A stretch of DNA of 64,000 bases. It comes from Paraburkholderia sp. SOS3 (GTDB lineage: Bacteria; Pseudomonadota; Gammaproteobacteria; Burkholderiales; Burkholderiaceae). Location: assembly GCF_001922345.1 (NCBI RefSeq), contig NZ_CP018812.1, positions 1,302,001 through 1,366,000 on the forward strand, read 5' to 3'. This document shows positions 54,264 to 63,082 of the stretch, in pieces. The translations under genes were made by a program, and so were the position numbers. The notes under the pieces are model-generated. The model saw only the letters and a list, made by a program, of their open reading frames with translations, had not been told where the DNA came from and did not search any database. Numbering within the stretch: the first letter of the stretch is position 1; each line of letters starts with the position of its first letter.

Positions 54264-54572
54264 TCAAACCTCGATGAAAATGCGTCCGCCTTCGACTTTC
54301 GCCGCATACGTCTTCAGTTTTTCGCATACCGGTGCGCAAAGCGGGCGGCCATCGCGGACGTCGAAACGGCCATTGTGCTTCGGGCACTCGATCACGTGGC
54401 CCATCACGAGTCCGTCGGCCAGATGCACGTGTTCGTGCGTGCAAAGGCCGTCGGTTGCAAAGACGTTGTCTGCGATCCGGTAGATCGCGAAGGTGCGCCC
54501 AGCGTGATCGAAGCGCGTGACGTCTTCGTCTTCGATATCGTCGAATGCTGCTGCGTCGAGCCACTGTGTCAT
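54264..54572 (-). CDS. mocE: Rieske 2Fe-2S ferredoxin, MocE-like
   Basis: 102 residues. Rieske ligands in CTHEHVHLADG and CPKHNG (Cys-x-His ... Cys-x2-His), the NirD/naphthalene ferredoxin type. GGAGAGACAAGC precedes the ATG. Small soluble electron carrier between the flavoprotein reductase and the membrane oxygenase encoded on either side. Confidence 0.92.
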   Translation of the reverse strand: MTQWLDAAAFDDIEDEDVTRFDHAGRTFAIYRIADNVFATDGLCTHEHVHLADGLVMGHVIECPKHNGRFDVRDGRPLCAPVCEKLKTYAAKVEGGRIFIEV

Positions 54573-54628
54573 TGCTTGTCTCTCCGGTTAGGGTTCTCTG
54601 TGATGGGGCTATCTGCGGCCGGATCGGT

Positions 54629-55720
54629 TCACGCACGCGCGGCCGCTTCGGGCACGGGTCTCGCGATCGAATACGATGGATCGTGCGTTTGGCGTACGAG
54701 CGCCGGAATGATCTCCGCGTAAGCGGCAATCGTGCTGCCATAGGGCGGCGGCATATCGGCCTTCACGACATCGTGCAGGCGCGGCAGCGCATGGAACGGC
54801 ACCATCGGAAACATGTGGTGCTCGACGTGATAGTTCATGTTCCAGTAAAGAAAGCGGAACACCGGGTTCATTCGCACGGTGCGGCAGTTGCGTCGATGAT
54901 CGAGCACGTTCTCGGGCAAGCCCGCGTGCTGCGTCAAGCCGAAGTACAGATAGAGCCATCCGCCGTAGAGACTCGGCAAGCCGATATAAAGCAGCGGCAG
55001 CACCGAACGGAAACAGACGCACGCGGCGATCACGACCAGATAGATCGATACGGCGATGCGTGCTTCGCGAATCACCTTCGGCCATTCGGACTCGGGCACG
55101 AAGGTCTTTTCTTCTTCGCCGACGCGGCCGAACGCAGCGCCGATCATTTTCGGCAATTCGTGCGCGACATGCCTGATTGCGAAGATGCCGAGCGCGAGAC
55201 CCAGCCAGTCAGTCGGTTTTTGCGCGGCGATTTCGGGGTCGCGCCCGACGATCAGCGTATCGGTATGGTGGCGCGCATGACTGTAGCGCCATACGGTGGC
55301 GCGCCGGAATATCTGGAACGAAGCGATCTGATAAAGCACGTCGTTCATCCAGCGTGTTTTGAATGCGGTGCCGTGCCCGCATTCATGCCAGCGCGAATCG
55401 GCCGGGCTGCAATAAAGCGTGCCGTACAGCCAGAACGCGGGAATCGCCCACAGCGAATGCGCGTGCCAGGCGAACCACGCGACGACGCCGCTTGCGACGA
55501 TCGCCGCATACCAGATCGCCGTATCGCGAATCGCGCGTGCGTCGCTGCGCTGCATCAATTGCTTCATGACCGGGCGCGGCACTGCGCACTTGTACCAGGT
55601 CGCGTTGACGAGGCCGGCGGCGCGCGCTTGTTCTCCCGCGCCGCCGATCAGCCGGTAGGCGGCGCGCTGCGCGGCACGCGAAGCTTCGTGCGCGGGCGTT
55701 GGCGTATTGATGTCGGCCAC
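54629..55720 (-). CDS. mocD: Membrane di-iron oxygenase of the fatty-acid desaturase fold, MocD-like
   Basis: 363 residues from GTG 55720, with a strong AAGGAGACACAG ribosome binding site. Three histidine boxes for a di-iron site: HECGH, HARHH and NYHVEHH. There are transmembrane helices around 70-110 and 205-245. Rhizobial MocD is a hydrocarbon-oxygenase homologue required with MocE and MocF to demethylate 3-O-methyl-scyllo-inosamine. The same three components, in the same order, are found here. The true substrate could equally be a fatty acid, alkane or methoxy compound. Confidence 0.88.
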   Translation of the reverse strand: MADINTPTPAHEASRAAQRAAYRLIGGAGEQARAAGLVNATWYKCAVPRPVMKQLMQRSDARAIRDTAIWYAAIVASGVVAWFAWHAHSLWAIPAFWLYGTLYCSPADSRWHECGHGTAFKTRWMNDVLYQIASFQIFRRATVWRYSHARHHTDTLIVGRDPEIAAQKPTDWLGLALGIFAIRHVAHELPKMIGAAFGRVGEEEKTFVPESEWPKVIREARIAVSIYLVVIAACVCFRSVLPLLYIGLPSLYGGWLYLYFGLTQHAGLPENVLDHRRNCRTVRMNPVFRFLYWNMNYHVEHHMFPMVPFHALPRLHDVVKADMPPPYGSTIAAYAEIIPALVRQTHDPSYSIARPVPEAAARA

Positions 55721-55816
55721 CTGTGTCTCCTTGATCTTTTTTGCGTTGCACACCGAAAAGCGCGCAAGGCGTGTGATCAACATAGCTGACGGCCGTTTAA
55801 CGCTCAACAGGAAGGT

Positions 55817-55832
55817 TGACGAAATTTCGTCA
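55817..55832. promoter_or_regulatory. Perfect 16-bp operator-like palindrome
   Basis: TGACGAAA followed directly by TTTCGTCA, a perfect even palindrome in the 164-base region between the divergent mocD-like and LacI-family genes (52 bases before the LacI start, 96 before mocD). Size and symmetry suit a LacI-family dimer. Confidence 0.65.
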
Positions 55833-55884
55833 TTCTTCTAGCGTACGGGAAAGCTTCAGACGGGACGGCAGCCACGGAGGAAGC

Positions 55885-56946
55885 GTGTCGATCGAAACCC
55901 CACCGCGCTGGCGCAAGCGCACCGCGCGCTTCGTCGAGATTGCAGAGCGGGCCGGCGTCAGCACGGCGAGCGTCGATCGCGTGCTCAACGAACGCGGCAG
56001 CGTATCGGCGAAAACGCGCGAACGCGTCGTCGCTGCGGCTCGCGAGCTTGCGCTGCCAAGGCTGTTGCCCGATACGCAGCACGGCCTGATTCATATCGAC
56101 GTGCTTCTACCCGACAGCGACGCCCCGTTTTTTTGCCGACTGCGTGACGCCGTGCAACGCGCGATGCAGATGCTTGACAGACGTGTCGTGGTGCATCGCA
56201 CGCTGATGTCGGCCGCGGACGAAGCGGATTTGCCGCAAACGCTCGCGCACTCCGGTTACCGGCGTGCCGCGCTGATCGTCACGACGCACGACACGCCGCA
56301 GGTGCGCGACGCGCTCACCGCCGCGATTGCGCGCGGTGAAGCAGTGGTCACGATGGTGACCGATGTCGGCGGCATCGAGCGGTTACGTTATGCGGGTATC
56401 GATAATCTGCGCGCCGGGCGCACAGCCGGTTACTTCATCGGACGGTTCGCGCGCCAACCGGGCAGGGTGCTGCTGCTGCCTGCGCGTATGGACTATCGCG
56501 CACATGTCGAGCGTATCGAAGGTTGCCGCGCGCAGCTCGCCGAACGCTTTGCGCATCTGACCTGCGAAATCGGCGAGGAGCCGACCCTCGATCACGACGA
56601 TCGCAGCTTCCGCGCGGTGAGCGCCGCCTTAAAGCGCGGCGGCCTCGTCGGCATCTACAACACCGGCTACGGCTCGGCCGGCATCGCTGCGGCGCTGCGC
56701 AAGTCCGGCGCGTCGGGCAGTGTCGTCTGGGTGGGGCACGAGATGCTCGATCAGCATCGCGCGTTGATCGACGCAGGCGTGATGGATATCGTGATCGACC
56801 AGGATCCGGACGGGCAGGTGATCTCGGCGCTGCAGCACGTATTGCATGCGTGCGGCGTCTTGAACGAAATGCCGCACGACGAGCCTGTCGAGTTCCGCGT
56901 GTTCTGTTCGGCGAATGTGAGGGCGACCGGTTATCTGGGCGATTGA
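55885..56946 (+). CDS. LacI-family transcriptional regulator
   Basis: 353 residues from GTG 55885, with GGAGGAAGC just upstream. The DNA-binding domain (about 15-70) contains VEIAERAGVSTASVDRVLNERGSVSAKTRERV, in which the usual TVSRVLN becomes SVDRVLN. The rest is a type 1 periplasmic-binding fold (GYRRAALIVTTHD, YAGIDNLRAGRTAGYFIGRF, GLVGIYNTGYGSAGIAAAL). LacI proteins of this branch usually sense sugars or polyols including inositols, which agrees with a rhizopine-like role for the divergent mocDEF-like operon. Ligand inferred only. Confidence 0.92.
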   Translation: MSIETPPRWRKRTARFVEIAERAGVSTASVDRVLNERGSVSAKTRERVVAAARELALPRLLPDTQHGLIHIDVLLPDSDAPFFCRLRDAVQRAMQMLDRRVVVHRTLMSAADEADLPQTLAHSGYRRAALIVTTHDTPQVRDALTAAIARGEAVVTMVTDVGGIERLRYAGIDNLRAGRTAGYFIGRFARQPGRVLLLPARMDYRAHVERIEGCRAQLAERFAHLTCEIGEEPTLDHDDRSFRAVSAALKRGGLVGIYNTGYGSAGIAAALRKSGASGSVVWVGHEMLDQHRALIDAGVMDIVIDQDPDGQVISALQHVLHACGVLNEMPHDEPVEFRVFCSANVRATGYLGD

Positions 56947-57045
56947 CGCATCATGCAGCCGGCGTTGCCGTCGCAGCGCCGACGTCGCTCTATATTCACA
57001 CCAATCGGCCTTTACCGTGCTGAAGGCAGCATTGCGCCGTGCGGC

Positions 57046-57372
57046 CTAGTGATGATCGAACAGCTTGAGCTGACCGCTCTTGTACATCGCGCGCACCTTC
57101 GTATGCAGCGACGCTTTCGGCGACTTCTGGCACTCGCCGACGAGCGCCGCGATCGGGGTGGCGGTATCCACCGTCATCGTGTCGGTCTCCGTAATGCCGA
57201 GCTTGTCGACGCCGGCCAGATAGTAGACGACCGCCGGCCGATAGGCTTCGTCGACCGCGAGGAAGTCCTCGCATTTCATCTTCATCGGATTGGTTTTTTG
57301 CGGAGTTTGCGCCGATGCAGGAATGGCGATAACTGCACCGACAAGGCACGCGACCATCACTTTGCGGTTCAT
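57046..57372 (-). CDS. hdeA: HdeA/HdeB-family acid-stress chaperone-like protein
   Basis: 108 residues. Signal peptide 1-21 ending IPASAQ. Mature domain with Cys34 (MKCEDFLAVDEAYRP) and Cys81 (GECQKSP), the disulfide pair of HdeA, and YLAGVDK between them. HdeA/B bind unfolded periplasmic proteins at low pH. GGAGAAAGAA precedes the ATG; a run of eight cytosines (on the coding strand) lies 17-24 bases before the start. Single gene between the LacI gene (convergent) and the FecR gene (divergent). Confidence 0.88.
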   Translation of the reverse strand: MNRKVMVACLVGAVIAIPASAQTPQKTNPMKMKCEDFLAVDEAYRPAVVYYLAGVDKLGITETDTMTVDTATPIAALVGECQKSPKASLHTKVRAMYKSGQLKLFDHH

Positions 57373-57675
57373 TTCTTTCTCCGGACACGGGGGGGGCGAC
57401 CTGCATCGGGCAGTATTGTCCGCAGAGCCGATAAAACAATTGGACTTTGGTCTTATATCGCGTCAGTCTTATCGCGCACGCATAGAGCAGTGCTTAACGG
57501 CACGGCCTTCGTATTGCGTGCGGGATCAGGCAATCATCTGCAGAAAAAATGCCGATCCGGGCGGCGTTATGGGTGCTATCGCACAGAGTGACCCGATCAC
57601 GCGTCCCAGTAGTCGAAGCAGGGAGCAAAGTACAACGTACAGAAAACGTTTGACTTGCCATCACGGTGGTCGCCT
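57373..57675. other. Divergent promoter region hdeA / FecR operon
   Basis: 303 bases. Contains the G8 homopolymer at 57389-57396 and moderately A/T-rich sequence at 57,420-57,480 that could hold promoters for both directions. No gene seen. Confidence 0.45.
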
Positions 57676-58149
57676 ATGTGCAACAGCGGACAAGCCATTC
57701 GGTATGCGCTGTTTCTTGCGTGTCTATGCGTGCCTGTCTCTCGAGCGTGCGCGGCCGATGCGATCGGCTATGTCAAGACCGTCAAGGGCAGCGCACGCAT
57801 CGAGCGGAGCGGACAAAGCCTGAACGCGGCCGTCGGCAGCGAAATTTATAGCGGCGATCGCATCGTGACGGGCCCGGACTCGTTTGTCGGCATCACCCTG
57901 CACGACAATACGCTGCTTGCCGAGGGTGCCAATTCGACGCTCGAACTCGGCAACTTTGCGTTCGATACGACGACTTACGAAGGCGCGCTCGACGCGACCA
58001 TCAAGCGCGGCTCGCTCGCGGTAGTCGACGGCAAGATCGCGAAGACCCATCCCAATGCGGTTCGTTACAGCACGCCGACCACGACACTCGGCGTGCGCGG
58101 CACGGAGTTCATTATCGAAGTGGGCGGTGACGCGGAGAGTGCGCGGTGA
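57676..58149 (+). CDS. FecR-domain exported protein
   Basis: 157 residues from ATG 57676. Signal peptide 1-34 (MCNSGQAIRYALFLACLCVP... CAADA). Mature FecR domain: VKTVKGSARIERSG, SEIYSGDRIVTGPDSFVGITLHDNTLL, then VRYSTPTTTLGVRGTEFIIEV near the end. Here it is periplasmic and not next to a sigma factor, so it is not a classical FecR anti-sigma. This form occurs with OmpA-like lipoproteins and CHASE2 sensors, as here. Its stop overlaps the OmpA gene start by one base. Confidence 0.9.
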   Translation: MCNSGQAIRYALFLACLCVPVSRACAADAIGYVKTVKGSARIERSGQSLNAAVGSEIYSGDRIVTGPDSFVGITLHDNTLLAEGANSTLELGNFAFDTTTYEGALDATIKRGSLAVVDGKIAKTHPNAVRYSTPTTTLGVRGTEFIIEVGGDAESAR

Positions 58150-58772
58150 TGGCCGCGATGCGTGGCTGCCCTGGGTTCGGGCGCCTGTCCGTCGCGGTAT
58201 TCGGCGTACCGGTTTTATTGTGCGCATGCAGCACGCCGCGCGACAGGATCACGCTATTGCCGGACCCGGATGGTCGCGTGGGAGCGGTCGTCGTGAAGAG
58301 CGCGACGCAATCGCAGGTGCTCGACAAGCCCTATGCGAGCGTCGACGTCGCGCGAGGCGGCGCGATCGCACAAAGCATGGACAGCGCTTCGGCGGTGCAG
58401 GCACACTATGGCCAACTGCTTGCCGCACAGCCTCCGCGCCCCGTCACGTTCACGATCAATTTCCTGTTCGATTCGGCTACCCAGCTGGCGCCAGAATCGT
58501 CGGCCACCGTCGTGAAGCTCAAGGCCACGCTCAAAGACTGGCCGGCGCCTCATCTGACGGTTGTCGGCCATACCGATCTCGTGGGTAGCGATACCTTCAA
58601 CGACAAGCTGTCGTTGCGGCGCGCGCAAACGGTTGCGGCATTTCTGGTCAAGGCGGGCATTCCCGCCAGACAGATCGAGACGGCAGCCCGCGGCAAGCGC
58701 GAGCCGCTCGTGCCTACCGCGGACGGCGTGCCGAATCAGGCGAACCGGCGCGTCGTCATCACGATTCAATAG
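58149..58772 (+). CDS. OmpA-domain lipoprotein
   Basis: 207 residues from ATG 58149 (the GTG at 58146 is an alternative). Signal peptide with lipobox LLCA-Cys27. Residues about 95-205 are an OmpA peptidoglycan-binding domain (FLFDSATQLAPESSATV, VVGHTDLVGSDTFNDKLS, LRRAQTVAAFL, NQANRRVVITI). Probably an outer-membrane lipoprotein holding the cell wall, acting with the FecR-domain and CHASE2 proteins of the same operon. Confidence 0.9.
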   Translation: MAAMRGCPGFGRLSVAVFGVPVLLCACSTPRDRITLLPDPDGRVGAVVVKSATQSQVLDKPYASVDVARGGAIAQSMDSASAVQAHYGQLLAAQPPRPVTFTINFLFDSATQLAPESSATVVKLKATLKDWPAPHLTVVGHTDLVGSDTFNDKLSLRRAQTVAAFLVKAGIPARQIETAARGKREPLVPTADGVPNQANRRVVITIQ

Positions 58773-58839
58773 GCTCGCCGCGTGCTGCCGCGCATTGAAT
58801 CGCCGCGCATTGAATCGATATAGGTCTGCGCTCGCTGAC

Positions 58840-60363
58840 ATGAAGCTCTTTCGCAACGCCTCGATCGAATGTCTGAAAAAGTTGCCGAGGGCGTACAAGG
58901 GGCGCCCCATGGCGTTCGCGGTGCTCCTCGGTCTCAGCGTGCTCAACCTTTGCAGCGAGTGGCCGCACGGCATTACCCGCCCCGCGTGGCTGGACGCCTA
59001 CGACAGCGTCTTGCCCGATTCGTTTGGAAGACCGCGGCAACTTCTCTTCGACCATTTCCAGCGCTGGTTTCCGCGCGTTCCCGCGAGCGAGCCCGTCACG
59101 ATCGTCGCGATCGACGACAGAACACTTGCCGCCGTTGGCCAATGGCCGTGGCCGCGCAACAGGCTGGCGACGCTGATCGATGCGATCGCTGCGCAAAGAC
59201 CGCGGGCGATTGGGCTCGACATCTATATGCCGGAGGCCGATCAGACGTCGCCCGATAAAGTGGCCGACAATCTGCCGCCGTCGGCCGCGTCGCTGATTAC
59301 CGGTTTGCGCGCGCTGCCGAGTCACGAAGCGATTCTTGCGCGATCGCTGCGGGCGGCGCCGTCCGTACTCGGTGCGGCGGCGTCCGACCATGCGTCGGAC
59401 GATACGAGCACCGATATGCGCAGCGCGCCGATTCTCGTGCACGGCGGAAACGCGCTGGGTAGCGTGCAGAGGTTCGACTATGTACTTGCGAGCTTGCCGG
59501 AGCTGCAGGCGGCCGCGCACGGTCAGGCGATGCTCAATGTGGCGCTCGAGCAGGGCACGGTGCGGCGCATTCCGCTCGTCATGGGGCTGGGCAACAAGCT
59601 CGTGCCCAGCTTGCCGATCGAAATGTTGCGCGTCGCGACGAGATCGCCGATGGTCGAAGTTTTCGCGAGCGCATCGGGCGTCAAGGCAGTGGGCGTGGCC
59701 GATGTGCAGGTGCCCACGCAACCGGACGGCGAAATCTGGCTGCATTTCGCATCGATCCGCTCGACGCAGAACCGCTACGTGTCCGCACGCGACGTGCTGC
59801 AAGGCAAAGTGGATGCCGATCGTATGCGCAACAAGCTCGTGCTGGTCGGCCTGACCGGAACGGGCCTTCCCGATGTGCGCGCGACGCCGCTCGGCGAGCA
59901 GGTGCCGGGCATCGAGATCCAGGCTCAGATCATCGAGACGATTTTCGATGGGCGGTTCCTGCAGCGTCCGGCGTGGATCAAATGGGGCGAAAGCGCATTC
60001 ATCCTGGCGTTCGGGCTGCTCATCATCTGGTACTTCCCGCGTACCGACTCGCGCCTCGCGGCCTTTATTCGAAGGGTGCCCAAGGCATCGGCGATCCTCG
60101 GCATCGCGCTCAATCTGCTGTCGCTGCTCAGTTGCGTGCTGCTGTTCCGGTATTTCGGGTTGCTGGTCGATGCAGCTTCGATTTTCATTATCGGGTCTGC
60201 AGTGATGGGCTCATTCTTTTCGACCGCAATACTCGACGACGATGCGAGAACCAGACGCGACGCGGCGCAGACGCAGATGGGCGAACGCGACAAGCGCAGT
60301 GCGGGGAAAGTACGCGATGGCGCGCTCGCGCGCTGGAAACGCATCCGTCGAGCTTCGAAGTGA
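58840..60363 (+). CDS. CHASE2-domain membrane sensor without output domain
   Basis: 507 residues. A short hydrophobic segment at about 24-38, then an extracytoplasmic CHASE2 domain to about 375 (VTIVAIDDRTLAAVGQWPWPR and RAIGLDIYMPEAD are typical). Three transmembrane helices follow at about 380-396, 411-431 and 436-460, then a charged tail of about 45 residues (DDDARTRRDAAQTQMGERDK). Most CHASE2 proteins continue into an adenylate cyclase, kinase or GGDEF domain; here nothing follows and the stop is clean. It may signal through a partner or sense passively. Third gene of the FecR-OmpA-CHASE2 operon. Confidence 0.9.
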   Translation: MKLFRNASIECLKKLPRAYKGRPMAFAVLLGLSVLNLCSEWPHGITRPAWLDAYDSVLPDSFGRPRQLLFDHFQRWFPRVPASEPVTIVAIDDRTLAAVGQWPWPRNRLATLIDAIAAQRPRAIGLDIYMPEADQTSPDKVADNLPPSAASLITGLRALPSHEAILARSLRAAPSVLGAAASDHASDDTSTDMRSAPILVHGGNALGSVQRFDYVLASLPELQAAAHGQAMLNVALEQGTVRRIPLVMGLGNKLVPSLPIEMLRVATRSPMVEVFASASGVKAVGVADVQVPTQPDGEIWLHFASIRSTQNRYVSARDVLQGKVDADRMRNKLVLVGLTGTGLPDVRATPLGEQVPGIEIQAQIIETIFDGRFLQRPAWIKWGESAFILAFGLLIIWYFPRTDSRLAAFIRRVPKASAILGIALNLLSLLSCVLLFRYFGLLVDAASIFIIGSAVMGSFFSTAILDDDARTRRDAAQTQMGERDKRSAGKVRDGALARWKRIRRASK

Positions 60364-60414
60364 ATCGGCATATCATTCGTGACTGTCCACTCGCCAGCGC
60401 GATCGAAACCGCGC

Positions 60415-60452
60415 AACAGCAAAACAGCAAAACAGCAAAACAGCAAAACAGC
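60415..60452. repeat. 8-bp microsatellite (AAAACAGC), about 4.75 copies
   Basis: Four perfect AAAACAGC units (60421-60452) preceded by a partial one, 51 bases after the CHASE2 stop and about 200 bases before the MHS transporter. An 8-bp unit is prone to slipped-strand changes, but it lies outside any called gene. Confidence 0.93.
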
Positions 60453-60651
60453 ATAAAAACGGCAAACGCTGCTTGTGGCCCCTGGTAAATGTCCTGGTGA
60501 GCCGTTCATTGGAATTCGGTTTTCTGCGAATTACAGTTCAACGAACCTTTTTAGCCGACCTGAGTTCGATACCTCGGTTTTTGCCCCAATGCCGGTCGCC
60601 CTCTTCAGGGTGCATATTGGTGTCCGAACTGCCACCATCTAGGGGATGTCA

Positions 60652-62025
60652 ATGGCTGCCACGCATTCGGGGGCTACGCCCCTGTCCGAAGAGGAAGCCC
60701 GGCGCCAGTTGCGTCGTGCGGTAGTTGCCAGCACGATCGGCACGACGATCGAGTGGTACGACTTCTTTCTCTATAGCACGGTAACGGGTCTCGTCTTCGC
60801 GAAGCTGTATTTTCCGCAGTCCGACCCGCTGGTCGGCACACTGCAGGCCTTTCTGATCTACGCGGTCGGCTTTATCGCGAGGCCTGTCGGCGCGGCCATC
60901 TTCGGTCATTACGGCGATCGCATCGGACGCAAGGCGACACTCGTCGTTACCCTGCTGCTGATGGGTTTCGCGACCTTCCTTGTTGCGTTCGTCCCGACTT
61001 ATGAGTCGATCGGCATCTGGGGCGCCATTCTTCTCACGGTGTTGCGGTTCGTTCAGGGCGTCGGTGTCGGCGGAGAGTGGGGCGGCTCGGTGCTGATGTC
61101 GATGGAATGGGCGCGCACCGATTCGCATCGCGGCTTTATTGCGTCGTGGCCGCAGTTCGGCGTGCCGGCAGGGCTTTTCGTCGCGAATCTCGCGGTGCTC
61201 GCAACGAGTGAGATGTCCGGCAGCAGCTTTCTGACCTGGGGATGGCGCATTCCGTTTGCGTTCAGCATCGTGCTGGTCGCGATCGGCCTGTATATACGCT
61301 TGAGCATTCTCGAGACGCCGACTTTCGCGCGGCTGCTTGCCGAGCAGAAGATCGAGAAGACGCCGACGCTCGAAGTATTGCGCCGCCAGCCGAAGGACAT
61401 TCTGCTGTCCGCATTCGCGCGGATGGCCGAGCAGGCGCCGTTCTATATCTACACCGCCTTCGTGTTCACGTACGGCGTAACGACGCTCGGTTTGTCGCGC
61501 AATCTTTTGCTGACGGCGGTGCTCGTCGCCTCGATGTGCGAGTTCGTCACGATACCGTTGTTCGGGCATATTTCCGATGTGATCGGGCGGCGCAAGATGT
61601 ACATCATCGGCTCCGTCGCAGTGGGCCTATACGGATTCATCTACTTCACGCTGCTCGACATGCGCAACCCGGTGTGGGTTTTTATCGCCATTGTGCTGTC
61701 GCTCGTGCCGCACGCGATGATGTACGGGCCGCAGGCCGCTTTTATCGCAGAGTCGTTTACCGGGCGCTTGCGTTACAGCGGCGCGTCGCTCGGCTACCAG
61801 CTCGCATCGATTATTGCGGGTGGCCCCGCGCCGCTGATCGCCACTGCGCTGTTTGCGTACTACCACTCGGGTATGGCGATCGCACTCTATGTGCTTGCTT
61901 GCGGAGTGATCAGCGTGATCGCCGCCTCGCTGCTCGGAGACTACACGAACAAAGACATCTCGCGAGAATACGACGAGGCGCCGACGTCCTTCGGAGAGCA
62001 CGGACATGCGCCGCGCGCCAGGTGA
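60652..62025 (+). CDS. MHS-family (MFS) metabolite:H+ symporter
   Basis: 457 residues from ATG 60652, with AGGGG 6 bases upstream; the ATG at 60646 abuts that site. Twelve-helix transporter with the MHS signatures STIGTTIEWYDFFLYST in helix 1, GHYGDRIGRKATLV (motif A) and RFVQGVGVGGEWGG in helix 4. Members import carboxylates, osmolytes or shikimate-like compounds with protons. Substrate unassigned. A hairpin follows the stop. Confidence 0.93.
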   Translation: MAATHSGATPLSEEEARRQLRRAVVASTIGTTIEWYDFFLYSTVTGLVFAKLYFPQSDPLVGTLQAFLIYAVGFIARPVGAAIFGHYGDRIGRKATLVVTLLLMGFATFLVAFVPTYESIGIWGAILLTVLRFVQGVGVGGEWGGSVLMSMEWARTDSHRGFIASWPQFGVPAGLFVANLAVLATSEMSGSSFLTWGWRIPFAFSIVLVAIGLYIRLSILETPTFARLLAEQKIEKTPTLEVLRRQPKDILLSAFARMAEQAPFYIYTAFVFTYGVTTLGLSRNLLLTAVLVASMCEFVTIPLFGHISDVIGRRKMYIIGSVAVGLYGFIYFTLLDMRNPVWVFIAIVLSLVPHAMMYGPQAAFIAESFTGRLRYSGASLGYQLASIIAGGPAPLIATALFAYYHSGMAIALYVLACGVISVIAASLLGDYTNKDISREYDEAPTSFGEHGHAPRAR

Positions 62026-62030
62026 CCGGT

Positions 62031-62056
62031 CCGCTTCGCCATAAGCGGCGAAGCGG
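62031..62056 (+). terminator. Hairpin between convergent transporter genes
   Basis: CCGCTTCGCC (62031-62040), a 6-base loop and GGCGAAGCGG (62047-62056), a perfect 10-bp stem 5 bases after the MHS transporter stop. No clear U-run on either side; may serve both convergent genes. Confidence 0.5.
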
Positions 62057-62070
62057 GCGATCTTCGACAT

Positions 62071-62928
62071 TTATGTCAATTTCAGCGTAATGACGCCAAG
62101 CAGGATGACGAGCGCCGCGACCGGGCGGCTATAGCCGTGGCGCTCCTTCAGAACGAACACTGAAATCGCGGTGCCGAAGAGGATCGCCGATTCGCGCAAC
62201 GCAGCGACCATGGCGATCGGCGCACGCGTCATTGCCCATAGCACGAGCGCATACGCTGCCACTGTACAGGCGCCGCCGATCGACATCAGATACCAGCGTT
62301 CGCGAAAATGCGCTTGCGCGGCGACTCTGTGACGCGCAAGCGCCCAGATCAGAACCGGCGGCGCGGCCAGCGCGAACATCCACATCGTGTATGAAGCGGA
62401 GTGGCCGGAGAGCCGTGCGCCCGTGCCGTCGATAAGCGTATAGATCGCGATCATGACCGCATTGATCAGCGCGAGACGGGTCGTGCGGGCCGGGTTGCGG
62501 CCGCTGCCGTGATTGACGAGCAGCAAGCCGAGAATGCCGCCGCAGATCAACACCACGCCGAACCATTCGCCCGCGGTAAGCCGTTCGCCGATCAGCGGCA
62601 GGCTTGCAATCGCAACGAGCAATGGCGGCGCGCCGCGCATCAGCGGGTACGCGTGACTCATATCGCCGCCGCGATAGGCCGCCCCGATCAGCAGGAAATA
62701 GACGATATGAACAAGGGCGGACGCGACGATGTACGGCCAGCTGGCGGCATTGGGCAATGGAAGGAACGGCACCGCGATGGCGCAAATCACACCGGCGCTG
62801 CCGGTGACAAAGACAATATCGAGAATTTTGTCCGGGCTCGCTTTCACGAGCGCATTCCAGCTTGCATGCAGAATCGCCGCGAAGAGAACGACCAGCATCA
62901 CGCCTGTAGACATCACGCCTGTAGACAT
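62071..62928 (-). CDS. EamA/DMT-superfamily transporter
   Basis: 285 residues, about ten hydrophobic helices in two EamA-like halves. Conserved bits include ILHASWNALVKASPDK near the N-terminus and GERLTAGEW and LKERHGYSRPVAA at the ends of each half. The N-terminus MSTGVMSTGVM arises from a perfect 15-bp tandem duplication, leaving three in-frame ATGs (62928, 62913, 62898). Divergent from a LysR gene, its likely regulator. Exporter of an unknown metabolite. Confidence 0.9.
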   Translation of the reverse strand: MSTGVMSTGVMLVVLFAAILHASWNALVKASPDKILDIVFVTGSAGVICAIAVPFLPLPNAASWPYIVASALVHIVYFLLIGAAYRGGDMSHAYPLMRGAPPLLVAIASLPLIGERLTAGEWFGVVLICGGILGLLLVNHGSGRNPARTTRLALINAVMIAIYTLIDGTGARLSGHSASYTMWMFALAAPPVLIWALARHRVAAQAHFRERWYLMSIGGACTVAAYALVLWAMTRAPIAMVAALRESAILFGTAISVFVLKERHGYSRPVAALVILLGVITLKLT

Positions 62929-63082
62929 TGTTTAAGCCCCTCTGTATGTTTAGCAGCTTAACTATCTTGATCTGGCGTGACAAACGAGATAAATTGGGTA
63001 TTCGCGTTAATAAAACTAACGTGAGCGCGGCGCCATGAAGCCGGCCACGAAGCTAACTCCAAGGCCAACTACAAAGCGGACA

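Noticed and set aside
57389..57396. G8 homopolymer upstream of hdeA as a phase-variation tract
   Set aside because: Lies in the leader, not in a coding frame, and is short; noted in the hdeA entry but not strong enough for a separate claim.
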